Assembly: GCA_963804825.1 (NCBI GenBank)
Contig: CAWDRV010000002.1
Span: forward strand, 124,001 to 188,000
Length of the DNA: 64,000 nucleotides
Source: JBKQVT01 sp963804825
GTDB lineage: Bacteria; Planctomycetota; Planctomycetia; Pirellulales; Thermoguttaceae
Direction of reading: 5' to 3'
This document shows positions 17,792 through 28,969 of this stretch, piece by piece. Below the pieces are notes generated by a model that saw only the letters and a list, made by a program, of their open reading frames with translations, had not been told where the DNA came from and did not search any database. Made by a program: the position numbers and the translations under genes. The stretch's first letter is position 1. Every line of letters begins with the position of its first letter.

Positions 17792-18457
17792 ATGGCGGAT
17801 AACACCTTTGAGGGAAATGCCAAGTCCTGCCACGAAGCCCTTTGCGCACGCCGAAGAGAGCAGATCCTCGACGTGGCCGCGGGCCTGTTCGCCCAGCGCG
17901 GCTACTCGGAAACCGACACCCAGTTCCTCGCCGAGACGCTCAACGTCGGCAAGGGCACGCTTTATCGTTATTTTCCCAGCAAGCGGGAACTCTTCCTGGC
18001 GGTGGCCGACCGCGCGATGCGGAAACTCCGCGAGCAGGTCGACGCCGCCATTGACCCGGTCGAGGAGCCGTTGGAACGCATGCGGCACGGCATCCGCGCC
18101 TACCTCACTTTCTTCGCCGAGCACCCGGAATTCGTCGAACTGTTGATCCAGGAGCGGGCGCAGTTCAAGGACCGCAAGAAGCCCACCTATTTCGAGCACC
18201 GCGAAGCGAACGCCTCGCGTTGGCGGGCCTTGTACCGCTCGTTGATCGACCAAGGGCGAATCCGCGACATCCCCGTCGAGCGGATCAGCGACGTGATCAG
18301 CGACCTGCTCTACGGCACGATGTTCACCAACTACTTTACCGGGCCTCGCAAATCGACCGACGCACAGACGCAAGACATCCTGGACATCGTATTTCACGGC
18401 ATCCTCAGCGATTCCGAGCGGCAACAACACCAAGGTGACTCTCCATGCAGCCATTGA
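17792..18457 (+). CDS. TetR-family repressor of the RND efflux operon
   Basis: A 221-residue TetR regulator. The helix-turn-helix is EQILDVAAGLFAQRGYSETD then LNVGKGTLYRYFPSKRELFLAV. The C-terminal domain has the motif FVELLIQERAQFKDRKKPTYF, seen in TetR regulators linked to RND pumps. ATG 17792 is preferred over the TTG at 17777 because GAGG lies nine bases upstream. It overlaps the adaptor gene by 13 bases and sits directly behind a promoter/operator dyad, so it very probably represses its own operon until an effector binds. Confidence 0.92.
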   Translation: MADNTFEGNAKSCHEALCARRREQILDVAAGLFAQRGYSETDTQFLAETLNVGKGTLYRYFPSKRELFLAVADRAMRKLREQVDAAIDPVEEPLERMRHGIRAYLTFFAEHPEFVELLIQERAQFKDRKKPTYFEHREANASRWRALYRSLIDQGRIRDIPVERISDVISDLLYGTMFTNYFTGPRKSTDAQTQDILDIVFHGILSDSERQQHQGDSPCSH

Positions 18458-19750
18458 TCATCGCTCGTTCCCCTAGGACTCCGCTGGCCGGCGCCGTAGC
18501 GTGCGGTTTTCTTTTGACGGGTCTGGCCCTTACCGGGTGCGGGTCTTCCGGGCAAGGGCCGCCCGAGACGCGCATTCCCGAAGTGCAGGTGAGCAGACCG
18601 GTGAGCGAGACCGTCACCGATTTCGAGGACTTCACGGGCACGACGGTGGCCGTCAAGGGCGTGGATGTTCGGGCCCGCGTGACCGGGTACCTGGAGAAGG
18701 TTTTGTTCAAGGAAGGGGCGGAGGTGAAGGAGGGCGACCGGCTCTTTGTGATCGACCCACGCACGTACCAGGCCGATTACGACCACGCCTTGGCCAACCT
18801 GGCCCAGGCCAAGGCCCATCTGGAGCGGGTCACCGCCGACTATAAGCGCGCCCAGGAGTTGCTGCCCATGAACGCAATCAGCAAGTCGGACTTCGACCTG
18901 GCCAAGGGCGACCACGATGAGGGCGCCGCCGCGGTCGAGGTGGCCGAGGCGGCCGTGCAAACCGCCAAGCTCAATCTCGACTGGACCGTCGTCACCGCCC
19001 CCATCAGCGGACGGATCAGCTGGCAGCGGATCGACCCGGGCAACCTCGTCCAGGCCGACAACACCATCCTGACGACCATCGTTTCGCTCGACCCGGTGTA
19101 CGCCTATTTCTACGTCGACGAGCGCAGCATGTTGCGATTCCGCCGCTTGCTCCGCGCCGGCAAAGTCAAGTCGGCCCAGGAGGCCAGGTTGCCGGTTCTG
19201 CTCGGGCTTTTGGACGAGGAGGGCTATCCCCACAAGGGAACGATCGACTTCGTCGACAACGCGGAGGACCAGATGACGCGGAACGCTGCGAATTCGCGGC
19301 CGTTTCCCGAATCCCGCGAATCCGAACCGGATGCTTTCTCCCGGCATGTTGGCCCGCATCCGCGTACCCATCGGCAACCCGCATCCGGCCCTGATGGTTT
19401 CGGAGCGGGCGTTGGGATCCGACCAGGGGGGGCAGCCGATCCTTTACGTGATCGACCGCGACAACAAGGCGACGGTTCGGCCCGTGAAGGTCGGCCCGTC
19501 GCAGAATGGCCTGCGGGTGATCGAGGAAGGCCTGTCCCCGGGAGAGCGGGTCGTGCTGAGCGGCTTGCAACAGATCAAGCAGGGCACGGAAGTCAAGCCG
19601 ACAGAAGTGAAGATGACGGCCGCGGAGACGGCCACGACGTCGGGGACGACCGCCGCGGTCCACGCGCCGCGTACGACCGCCAAACCCACGCCTCGCGGAA
19701 AACCCGCCGCGACGGCAAAACCCGCGGATCGTCCGACACAGCCGAAATGA
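18445..19750 (+). CDS. RND-pump periplasmic adaptor lipoprotein (AcrA/MexA-like), frame break
   Basis: A membrane fusion protein with a lipoprotein signal (LLTGLALTGC). The lipoyl halves and helical hairpin are visible: GVDVRARVTGYLEKVLFKEG, VKEGDRLFVIDPRTYQADYD and NLDWTVVTAPISGRISWQRI, followed by the beta-barrel part (DPVYAYFYVDERSMLRFRR). Near 19273 the frame changes (GCGG where GGG is expected); the corrected reading continues TLRIRGRFPNPANPNRMLSPGMLARIRVP, exactly the family sequence. The tail is a Thr/Pro/Lys-rich extension. It links the inner-membrane RND pumps encoded next to an outer-membrane channel; none is encoded in this operon. Confidence 0.9.
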
Positions 19751-19851
19751 CGGCGGCGGCGCACGGCGCGGGGATAGAGCCCCCTTGAAGTGACGCACGG
19801 CGCTCGATTTTCCCGGAACACGGTTCCTGCCCAACAACGCACGCATCGGCC

Positions 19852-22800
19852 ATGTTTTCGCGTTTTTTCATCGACCGACCGATCTTCGCCGCCGTGCTGT
19901 CGATCGTCATTACGCTGGGCGGCGGGCTGGCGGTGTTCAATCTTCCGTTGGCGCAATATCCGCCTGTCACGCCGCCGACGGTGATGGTCAACTGTAGTTA
20001 CCCCGGGGCCAGTGCGCAGGTGGTGGCCGAGACCGTGGCGGCGCCGATCGAGCAGCAGGTCAACGGCGTCGAGGGGATGATGTACATGTCGTCGAATTCC
20101 GCCAACGACGGCTCGTACAGTCTCGCCGTGACGTTCCAGCAAGGGATGGACCTGAACCTCGCCCAGGTGCTGGTGCAGAACCGCGTGAACCTGGCCTTGC
20201 CCCAATTGCCCGACGTGCTGAAGCAGACCGGCGTGACGACGCGGAAGATGTCGCCCGACATCCTCATGTCGATCAATCTGATTTCGCCCCACGGCCGCTA
20301 CGACCAGCTTTACCTGAGCAACTACGCGTGGATGCAGATTCGGGACGAGCTGCTCCGGCTGGAGGGGATCAGCGACGTTTTCATCAGCGGTCAGCACGAT
20401 TACAGCATGAGGATTTGGGTCGACCCGGAGAAGCTTGCGGCGCGAGGCCTGGGCGCCGACGACGTGGTCAACGCCGTCCGCGAGCAGAACGCCCAAGTGG
20501 CGTCCGGCCAGATCGGGCAGCAACCGACCGGGCCCGGGCAAGCGACGCAGATCACGTTATCGACCCTCGGCCGGCTGAAGGATCCGGAGCAGTTCGGCGA
20601 CATCATCCTTCGCGCCACGCCCGAGGGCCGCATCACCCGGCTCCGCGACGTCGCCCGCGTCGTGCTCGGCGCGAAGAACGAGGACGTCAGCGCCAAGGTG
20701 GACGGCATGCCGTCGGTGGGATTGATCATCTTTCAGTTGCCCGACGCCAACGCCTTGGACCTTGCCGATCGCCTCCACGAGAAGATGGAGGAGTTGGCGA
20801 AACACTTTCCCGACGACCTGCAGTACGAGATTCTGTACGACACGACGCCGTATACGCGGGAGTGCATCCAGGAGGTTTTCAAGGCCCTCCGCATCGCCAT
20901 CATGCTGGTGGCGTTGGTGGTGCTGGTGTTCTTGCAGAACTGGCGCTCGGCCGTCATCCCCCTGATCGCCGTGCCGGTGGCCGTCGTCGGCACGTTCGGC
21001 GTGATGGCGGTCCTGCACTTCAGCCTCAACAACCTCACGCTGTTCGGCCTGGTGCTGGCCATCGGCATCGTGGTGGACAACGCCATCGTGGTCGTCGAGG
21101 CCGTCGAGTACCACATCGAGCACGGGCTGGCCCCGCGCGACGCCACGATCAAGGCCATGAGCCAGCTCTCCGCCCCGGTCATCGCGGTGGGCCTGGTCCT
21201 CAGCGCCGTGTTCGTTCCTTGCGCGTTCATCGGCGGCATCACGGGGCAATTCTTCCGGCAGTTCGCCCTGACGATCGCCGCCTCGACGATCATTTCGACC
21301 TTCAACTCGCTGACGCTCAGCCCGGCGCTGTCGGCCGTGCTGCTCCGCGAGCGCGATAAGGAAACCCACGAGGCGCTGCCGCGGCTGATCTATCCGGTGC
21401 TCGGCGGCTGGATCGGATACCAGTGGCTGACGCCTTGGCTGGCATCCTGGCTGGAACGGCTGGCCGTGATGCTCCCCGCGCGGCTGTCCGCGTCCGCTTC
21501 AGCCGGCGGCCTGGTGGATCGCCGCCACGCTTGGCGGTCGTGGGATTGGCCGCGGTCGGCTGGCTGGTGGCCGGCCCGGTGAACGGGTTCCTCCGTTGGG
21601 CCTTCGAGGGCTTCAACGCGGCCGTTCGGCACAGCACGACGGCCTATACCCGGGCGGTCGGCGGACTGCTCCGCGTCAGCGTCCTGGTGCTGGTGGTCTA
21701 TGGCGGTCTGCTGGGCCTGACCTACTTCGATTTCAAAATCACTCCCAAGGGCTTCATTCCGGCGCAGGACATGGGCTACCTGATCTTGAGCGTGCAACTG
21801 CCCGACGCCGCCTCGGCCGAGCGCAGCCGGGAAATCACGGACCACGTGCAGCAGATTTGCCTGGACACGCCCGGCATCAAGCACACCGTGGCCGTGGCCG
21901 GTCAGTCGTTTGCCATTCAAGTGAATTCCTCGAACTTCGGTGCGATGTTCGTGATTCTCGACGATTTCGCCAATCGCCAATCGCCGGACCTCTCTGCGGA
22001 CGCGATCGCCGCCGCGTTGAAAGCGCGGCTTGCCGCCGAAGTGCCCGGGGCGCTGATCAGCGTCTTTCCCGCGGCGCCGATCCGCGGGGTTGGCCGCACC
22101 GGCGGTTTCAAGGTGATGGTGGAAGACCGCGGCGACTTCGGCCTGCGGGGCCTCCAGCAGCAGGCCGACAACCTCACGGAACAGGCGGGCCGACTGCCCA
22201 ATCCCTACCTTCCCGCGCCGGCCAAGACGCTGGTCATGCAGCCCAACATCTTCCGCGCCGACGCCCCGCAACTGTTCGTGGACATCAACCGCAGCCGATG
22301 CCTGATGCTCGACATGCCGTTGGTCTCCGTCACCGACACCCTGGGGACATACCTGGGCTCGCTGTACGTCAACGATTTCAACCTTTTCGGCCACACCTGG
22401 GAAGTCATCGTGCAGGCGGATGCCAAGTTTCGCAACCAGGTCGACCAGTTGCGGCTGATGAAGGTCCGCAACAACAGCGGCGCCATGGTGCCGCTGGGCA
22501 CGCTGATCGACGTGAAGCACGCCAACGGGCCGCTGATCCTCACGCGCTACAACACCTATCCGGCGGCCGCCATCAACGGCAATACCGGCCCCGGCGTCAG
22601 CTCCCGGCAGGCCATCGACATCATGCAGCGCCTGGCCGACCGGGAACTCCCCTCCGCCATGGTCTGCGAATGGACGGAAATGGCCTACCTGGAGCTTCAG
22701 GCGGGCAATACGGCCATGGCCATCTTCGGACTGGCCGTGGTCATGGTCTTTCTCATGCTGGCCGCCCAGTATGAAAGCTGGTCGCTGCCGCTGGCCATCA

Positions 22801-23457
22801 TCCTCGTGGTGCCGATGTGCCTGCTCAGCGCGGTCGTGGGCGTGACGGCCGTGCCCGGCGGGTTCGGGCTTCTGCAAAAATATCTCCATATCTCCGATTC
22901 CCGGGGCGGGCGTCCGATCCGACATCAATATCTTCACCCAGATCGGCTTCGTCGTCCTGGTGGGCCTGGCCAGCAAGAACGCGATCTTGATCGTCGAGTT
23001 CGCCAAGCGCGTCCGCGAGACGGGGGCGTCGCGCCGCGAGGCGGCCCTGGAAGCATGCCGCCTCCGCCTCCGGCCCATCGTCATGACTTCCTTCGCCTTC
23101 ATCCTCGGCGTGTTTCCGCTCTTGATCGGCCGCGGCGCCGGCGCCGAGATGCGCCGCACCCTGGGCACGGCCGTCTTCAGCGGCATGTTGGGCGTCACCA
23201 TGTTCGGCATCTTCCTCACGCCGATCTTCTTCAGCGTCATCGACTGGCTGGGCGGCCGGCGGCTGTTCCAAATTCCTGGCATACGGCTCGTCCTCCATAT
23301 TCTCTTGATCCTGTTCACCGTGGCCGTCGTGGTCTTCCTCGCCTGGCTGGCCCAGTCCTGGATCGTGTTCGGCTCGGCCATCGTGCTTTTGGTTTGGTTC
23401 TTGGTCCGTATTGCGCGGCGCAACGGGCCGCCTCCGAGTCCCCCGGAAAGTCCTTAA
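19852..23457 (+). CDS. RND-family (HAE1/AcrB-like) efflux pump 1, Asp-to-Asn in TM4, frame breaks
   Basis: An inner-membrane proton-driven pump. Landmarks are MFSRFFIDRPIFAAVLSIVI, the porter-domain motif EQQVNGVEGMMYMSS, and TM4 and its surroundings (LFGLVLAIGIVVDNAIVVVE). In AcrB-type pumps the TM4 motif reads VDDAIVVVE; here the second Asp is Asn (GACAAC). The TM10 Lys is kept (GLASKNAILIVEFAK). Frames change at about 21480-21535 and near 22910. An extra hydrophobic insert follows the first six helices (YPVLGGWIGYQWLTPWLASWL). It is immediately followed by a paralogue with both Asp residues. Confidence 0.92.
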
Positions 23458-23477
23458 CCCAACCTTGAGGTCGTACC

Positions 23478-26400
23478 GTGTTTTCACGCTTTTTCATTTA
23501 TCGGCCGATCTTCGCCTCGGTGCTGTCGATCGTGATTACGCTCGCCGGGGGCATCGCCGTCTGGTTCTTGCCGGTGGCCCAGTATCCGGAGATTGCGCCG
23601 CCTACGGTGCAGGTGTCGGCCTCGTATCCCGGCGCCGACGCGAACGTCGTCGCCAACCTGGTCGCGCAACCCATCGAGCAGCAGGTCAACGGCGTGGAAG
23701 GCATGATGTACATGTCGTCGCAAGCCACCAACGACGGGAGCTACACGCTGACGGTCACGTTCAAACTGGGCATCGACTTGAACATGGCCCAGGTGCTCGT
23801 GCAGAACCGCGTGGCCATGGCGCTGCCGGTGCTGCCGGACCTGGTCAATCGCAACGGCGTTTCGGTCAAGAAGAAATCGCCCAGCGTGCTGATGATCGTC
23901 AACCTTTACTCGGACGACGGGAGCCGCGACAACCTCTACTTGAGCAACTACGCCACGATCCAGTTGCGCGACGAGCTGGCCCGGCTCCCCGGCATCGGCG
24001 ACATCACGTACCTCGGCCAGCGCGACTACAGCATGAGGCTGTGGCTCGATCCGCAGAAGATGGCCAAGCTCAGCCTCAACGCCAGCGACGTGGTCACCGC
24101 CGTTTCGCAGCAGAACCTCCAGGTGGCCGCCGGCCAGATCGGCCAGCCGCCGGTCCCCGCCGGGCAAGTCTTCCAATACACCATGACGACGCTGGGCCGC
24201 CTGACCACCGCCGACCAGTTCGCCGACATCATCGTCAAGGCCGACGGCTCGCGGCTGGTCCGCGTGCGCGACGTTGTGTACGGCGATCACGGGATCGAAC
24301 TCGGCGCCCAGGGATACGACCAGACCTGCACCCTGGACGGCCAGCCGTCGGTCGCGCTGTCGATCTATCAACTGCCCGGCTCCAACGCCTGGAAAGTCGC
24401 CACCCTGGTGCGCGAGAAGATGAAGGAACTGAAGACGCGGTTTCCTCCGGGCGTGAAATATTCGATCGTCTACGACACGACGCCCTTCATCACCGAGTCG
24501 ATCAACGAGGTGTTCAAGACCCTCCGCGACGCCGTGATCCTGGTGGCGTTGGTGGTCCTGCTGTTCTTGCAGAACTGGCGGTCGGCCGTCATTCCGCTGA
24601 TCGCCGTGCCGGTGGCCGTGATCGGCACCTTCGCGGTCATGGCCGCCATGAGCTTCAGCCTCAACAACCTCACGCTCTTCGGCCTGGTGTTGGCCATCGG
24701 CATCGTGGTGGACGACGCGATCGTGGTGGTCGAGGCCGTCCAATATCACATCGAGCACGGCCTGGCCCCGCGCGAGGCCGCCATCAAGGCCATGTCGCAA
24801 GTTTCCGGGCCGGTGATCGCCGTGGGGCTGGTCCTGGGCGCGGTGTTCGTGCCGTGTGCGTTCATCACCGGCATTACCGGCCAGTTCTTCCGGCAATTCG
24901 CGCTGACGATCGCGGTCTCGACGCTGATTTCGGCCTTCAATTCGTTGACGCTCAGCCCGGCGTTGGCGGCCGTGTTGTTGCAGCCGCACGAACACCATCG
25001 GCAGGACGAGGTGCTGCCCAGGCTGGCCTACATGGCGATCGGCGGCTGGGCCGGTTACGCGTGGCTCGTGCCTTGGCTGGCGCCGGCGCTGGAAAAAACG
25101 CTGCCGTGGTTGCCCGCGCACGCCGCGGCCGTGTTGACGCCGTGGGCCTGGTGGATCGCCGCCGGACTGGCGATCCTTGCGGCTTCGGCGCTGGGCTGGT
25201 GGCTGACGCGGTCGCTGAACTGGATTCTCGGCAGGAGTTTCCGCGCGTTCAACGTCGGTTTCACGCACTCGACCAACGTCTATGCCCGGCTCGTGGGCCT
25301 GTCGCTCCGCGCGAGCGTGCTGGTCCTGGTGGTCTACGGCGGTCTGCTGACGTTGACGTATTTCGGTTTTACGCGGGCGCCGGCGGGCTTTATCCCCGCG
25401 CAAGACAAGGGCTACCTGCTGGTCAACGTGCAGCTTCCCGACGCCGCCTCGGTCGAGCGGACCGAGGGCGTCATGCACCGCATCGAGGCCATCGCCCGCG
25501 ATGCCAGGCGAAATCCAGGCGTCCATCACACGGTGGCCATTGCCGGGCAATCGATCCTGCTGGGGGCCAACTCGCCGAATTTCGGCGCGATGTACGTGAT
25601 GCTCGACGATTTCCACAGCCGCGCCGCCCGGGGACTCTCCGGCGACGTCATCGCAAAGCGGCTCCAGAAGGAATTTCAGGAGGAGATCCAGGACGGCCTG
25701 GTCAACGTGTTCGGGGCCCCGCCGGTCGATGGTTTGGGCACGGCGGGCGGCATGAAGATCATCATCGAGAACCACGGCGACGACAACCCGCTGCCCGCCC
25801 TGCAAGATGCCGGCCAGAAGGCCGTCGATCTGGGAAAACAGACCCCCGGCCTCGAAGGGCTCTTCGCCAGCTTCCGCGCCGACACGCCTTGGCTCTTCCT
25901 CGACGTCAACCGCACGCAAGCGAAGCGATTGGGCGTGTCGATCAGCGACCTTTTCAGCACCCTTCAGGTCTACCTCGCCTCGTTCTACGTCAATGATTTC
26001 AATCGTTTCGGCCGCACTTGGCAAGTCAACGTCCAGGCCGACGCCAATTTCCGCCGGCAGAAGGAGGATGTCAACCTGTTGGAAGTCCGCAACGCGGCCG
26101 GGGCCATGGTCCCGCTCGGCGCCATGTCCAAGGTGCGCAACATCACCGGCCCCGTCATGGTCCAACGCTACAACATGTACCCCGCGGCCGCGGTCAACGC
26201 CGTGCCCGCCCCGGGCGTCAGTTCCGGCGAGGCTATCCGTCTCCTCCAGGACGTAACCGAGAAGGGACTCTTCCACGGCATGTACACCTCGTGGACCGAG
26301 TTGGCCCTGCTCCAGCTCCAGACGGGAAACACCGCCTTGTACGTGTTCATCCTGGCCGTCGTGCTGGTGTTCCTGGTGCTGGCCGCACAATACGAAAGCT

Positions 26401-26836
26401 GGTCGCTGCCGCTGGCCGTGATCCTGGTGGTGCCGATGTGCCTGCTCTGTTCGATTACGGGGGTGGTCGTGGCGGGCATGGACGTCAACATCTTCACCCA
26501 AGTCGGCTTCGTGGTGCTGGTGGGCCTGGCCTGCAAGAACGCCATTCTCATCGTGGAATACGCCAAGGTCCAGCGCGAGGGGGCGCGGAGCGGAGCGACG
26601 CCACGTTGGCCGCCTGCCGGTTGCGGCTGCGGCCCATCGTGATGACCTCGTTCGCGTTCATTTTCGGCGTCATTCCCTTGATGGTTTCCCGCGGCGCCGG
26701 CGCGGAAATGCGCCGCACCCTGGGCACGGCCGTCTTCAGCGGCATGTTGGGAGTGACCCTCTTCGGCATCTTCCTCACGCCGGTCTTCTATTACGTGATC
26801 GATTGGGTCACGAGCCTCCGCCGACCCGAGCGTTAG
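23478..26836 (+). CDS. RND-family (HAE1/AcrB-like) efflux pump 2, frame break near C terminus
   Basis: A pump of about 1,120 residues, a close paralogue of the preceding gene. The N terminus is MFSRFFIYRPIFASVLSIVI. TM4 carries the complete proton-relay pair (GIVVDDAIVVVEAVQ), and TM10 keeps the Lys (GLACKNAILIVEYAK). It has the same extra insert after TM6, with several hydrophobic stretches (WAWWIAAGLAILAASALGWW). The frame breaks near 26590; the corrected reading continues LAACRLRLRPIVMTSFAFIFGV. It starts 21 bases after pump 1, so the two are co-translated and may form mixed trimers as in MdtBC. Confidence 0.93.
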
Positions 26837-26853
26837 GCGATTTTCCGGCCGAA

Positions 26854-26883
26854 CAATCCCACCCGTTGCAACGGGTGGGATTG
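26854..26883. repeat. Perfect 30-base palindrome after the RND operon
   Basis: CAATCCCACCCGTTG is followed directly by its exact reverse complement. It begins 17 bases after the pump 2 stop. It lacks a T-run, so it could be a hairpin stabilising or ending the operon mRNA, a protein-binding palindrome, or a dispersed repeat. Confidence 0.7.
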
Positions 26884-27024
26884 GCTTGCCGGCGCCAATT
26901 CTCCGGACAACGCGTCCTAACCCTGTCGGACGCGCAAAAACCGCGTCGCTGTAAGGTTGGCCGGCCGAAAAACGTATCTTTGGTTGAAGTCGATGACTTT
27001 CCCCTCCAGCATAAAGGCAAAACG

Positions 27025-28932
27025 ATGTTTAACTCCTTATTTCACAAGATGTTGCGACGCTTTGCGTCCGTCGCTCGGCACGCCCCGGCCATCGGCGCGA
27101 TGAGTCTCGCTTGGGCGGGTTTGTTCCTTCTGACCGGCATCGGGTTCCCGCCACAGGCCTCCGCACAAGTATCCGGCTACGCCGTAAAGACCTACTGCAA
27201 AATCCATGGATGGGTGGATGGCGATCACTGCCCGTACTGCGCCAATCAGCATAGCGGTTCCTCGGGCCATTCAGGCAGTTCAGGCCCTGCCCGGCCCAGG
27301 ATCGACAGCGTGGTGAAAATCCACAACCGGACGGACCATGACGTGAGTTTCTACATCCGCAACTTCGGCGGCGGGGGTTGGAACACCCACACGGTCAGGC
27401 CCGGCGGATGGCGCTATCAGTATTATCACCCCGGCCAAAACTGGGAGATTCAGTTCGACATGGAGAACGGCCAGACCAAGAACTACACCCTGGAAGGCAA
27501 CAAGGTTTGGGGCCGCGAGCCCACCGACGCCGATGGTCGAGCCTACCACTTCGGGGCGGCCGCCGGCGGCGGCATCGACCTGTACACCGGGCCCGGACAG
27601 AATCCCGTCGCGCGGCAAGTCGCGCCTCCGCAACAGACGCTCCCCCAGGACAACAACGAGGACAACAGCGAGGATAATAGCGAGGACGACAGCCAGGACA
27701 ACAGCCAGGAAAACAGCCAGGACGAGAATTTAAGCCCCGCCCGGCGGCGGCAGCACGATCTCGACGAAGCCCTCAAAACCATTCAGCGCGTCAACGTGCT
27801 GGAACGTCGCGGCAACTGGGACCAGGCCGAATTTGAACTCATCATGGCCGTGCTCTTGGACGGTGACGCTCCCGACGAAGTCAAGAACATCCTTCGCGAG
27901 CGGTCGGCCCGGGCGAAGCAGAACAAGGACTTCCACCACGCGGCCCTCACCGCCGGCGACGAGGCTGCCAGGCTCGGCGATCTTCTGTCCGCCTCGGACG
28001 CCTACCAGCGACTCGTCCGGCTGGAACCGGACAACCAGGAGGTGAAAACCAAGCTGGCCGACGTGACGCGGAAACTTCAGGAAAAGCGCGCGGCCGGGAA
28101 CAACGGCGCCACGCACGTCGACACGACGGACTTGGCGCACTACACCCTGAACAGCCAACCCATGAAGGCCGTTTCCAGTGTTTCCCGCATCCCGTTCTCC
28201 CAAGAATCGGTCCGCGCCCTCGGCTGGGTCAACCCGCTCGACACGGCCCGGATCGCCCGTGAAAAAGGGCTGCTCAAGCCGGTGGACATGACCGGATTCT
28301 TGGCTATGGAGGAGGACGAAGCGGTGGAGTTCGTCGTCGCCCGACGCGAGGCGGCGATCCACGAGGCATCGCGACTGGCCGCCGACGAGGTGGACAAAGA
28401 GTTGCAGACGCTCTTCCAGAACCATCTGCTCAAGGATCGCGAAAGTCTTTCGGCGCAACTCGCCAAGGGCGGCCTGCCGGCGGCCTTGTTCAACGACGCG
28501 CTCCATCGGGTGGCCGATCGCGAGTTCCAACGCGGTTGCGACGCCCGACGCGAATCGCTCGAACTGTTGAACACCTACCTGGTCAAGACACAAACCATCG
28601 CCGACCAGAAAGCCAAACTCGACCAGGCGTTCCACGAAATCGTCAGGAAAGAGGTGACCGATCTCGCGGCGGCCCGAAGCCGGGCAATCGCGGAGGGCGC
28701 CGCCGTCTTCGACGAACTCAAGCAGACCGGAGGGCTCGACGACGTGAAGACCCTCGACGACCTCGATCGCAAGACCGACGCCGCCTTCCGCAACGCCGTC
28801 GACGATGTCCACCAAATCCGCGACCGCCTCGACAAGGAGGAGATCGTCATCCGGGGGCGAACCATCGACGAGGGCAAGAAAGCCATGCGCAACTTCGGTA
28901 AGGCCGTCCGCGACCTCGACAAGGCCCCCTGA
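27025..28932 (+). CDS. Exported protein of unknown function with Asp/Asn/Glu/Ser repeat
   Basis: A 635-residue protein with an N-terminal signal (LAWAGLFLLTGIG ... ASAQ). After a short Cys-containing part (TYCKIHGWVDGDHCPYC) comes a beta-rich segment with many Tyr, Trp and Gly (HNRTDHDVSFYIRNFGGGGW). Then an acidic low-complexity run of DNSE/DNSQ units (27655-27725) and a helical domain with TPR-like composition follow (HHAALTAGDEAARLGDLLSA, DAYQRLVRLEPDNQEV). The last third is highly charged and helical. No enzymatic motif was found. ATG 27025 is the only start that gives a signal peptide. It may be an envelope or periplasmic scaffold. Confidence 0.7.
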   Translation: MFNSLFHKMLRRFASVARHAPAIGAMSLAWAGLFLLTGIGFPPQASAQVSGYAVKTYCKIHGWVDGDHCPYCANQHSGSSGHSGSSGPARPRIDSVVKIHNRTDHDVSFYIRNFGGGGWNTHTVRPGGWRYQYYHPGQNWEIQFDMENGQTKNYTLEGNKVWGREPTDADGRAYHFGAAAGGGIDLYTGPGQNPVARQVAPPQQTLPQDNNEDNSEDNSEDDSQDNSQENSQDENLSPARRRQHDLDEALKTIQRVNVLERRGNWDQAEFELIMAVLLDGDAPDEVKNILRERSARAKQNKDFHHAALTAGDEAARLGDLLSASDAYQRLVRLEPDNQEVKTKLADVTRKLQEKRAAGNNGATHVDTTDLAHYTLNSQPMKAVSSVSRIPFSQESVRALGWVNPLDTARIAREKGLLKPVDMTGFLAMEEDEAVEFVVARREAAIHEASRLAADEVDKELQTLFQNHLLKDRESLSAQLAKGGLPAALFNDALHRVADREFQRGCDARRESLELLNTYLVKTQTIADQKAKLDQAFHEIVRKEVTDLAAARSRAIAEGAAVFDELKQTGGLDDVKTLDDLDRKTDAAFRNAVDDVHQIRDRLDKEEIVIRGRTIDEGKKAMRNFGKAVRDLDKAP

Positions 28933-28969
28933 ACTTCGGCACGCCTGACGCCTGGGGCATGGCGGCGGG

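Noticed and set aside
21390..23423. A long minus-strand ORF opposite RND pump 1
   Set aside because: Same situation; composition and lack of motifs mark it as a shadow of the plus-strand gene.
23484..26501. A 1,005-codon minus-strand ORF opposite RND pump 2
   Set aside because: It is His/Arg/Asp-rich with no family features and lies exactly antisense to a strongly conserved RND pump; a GC-rich shadow frame.
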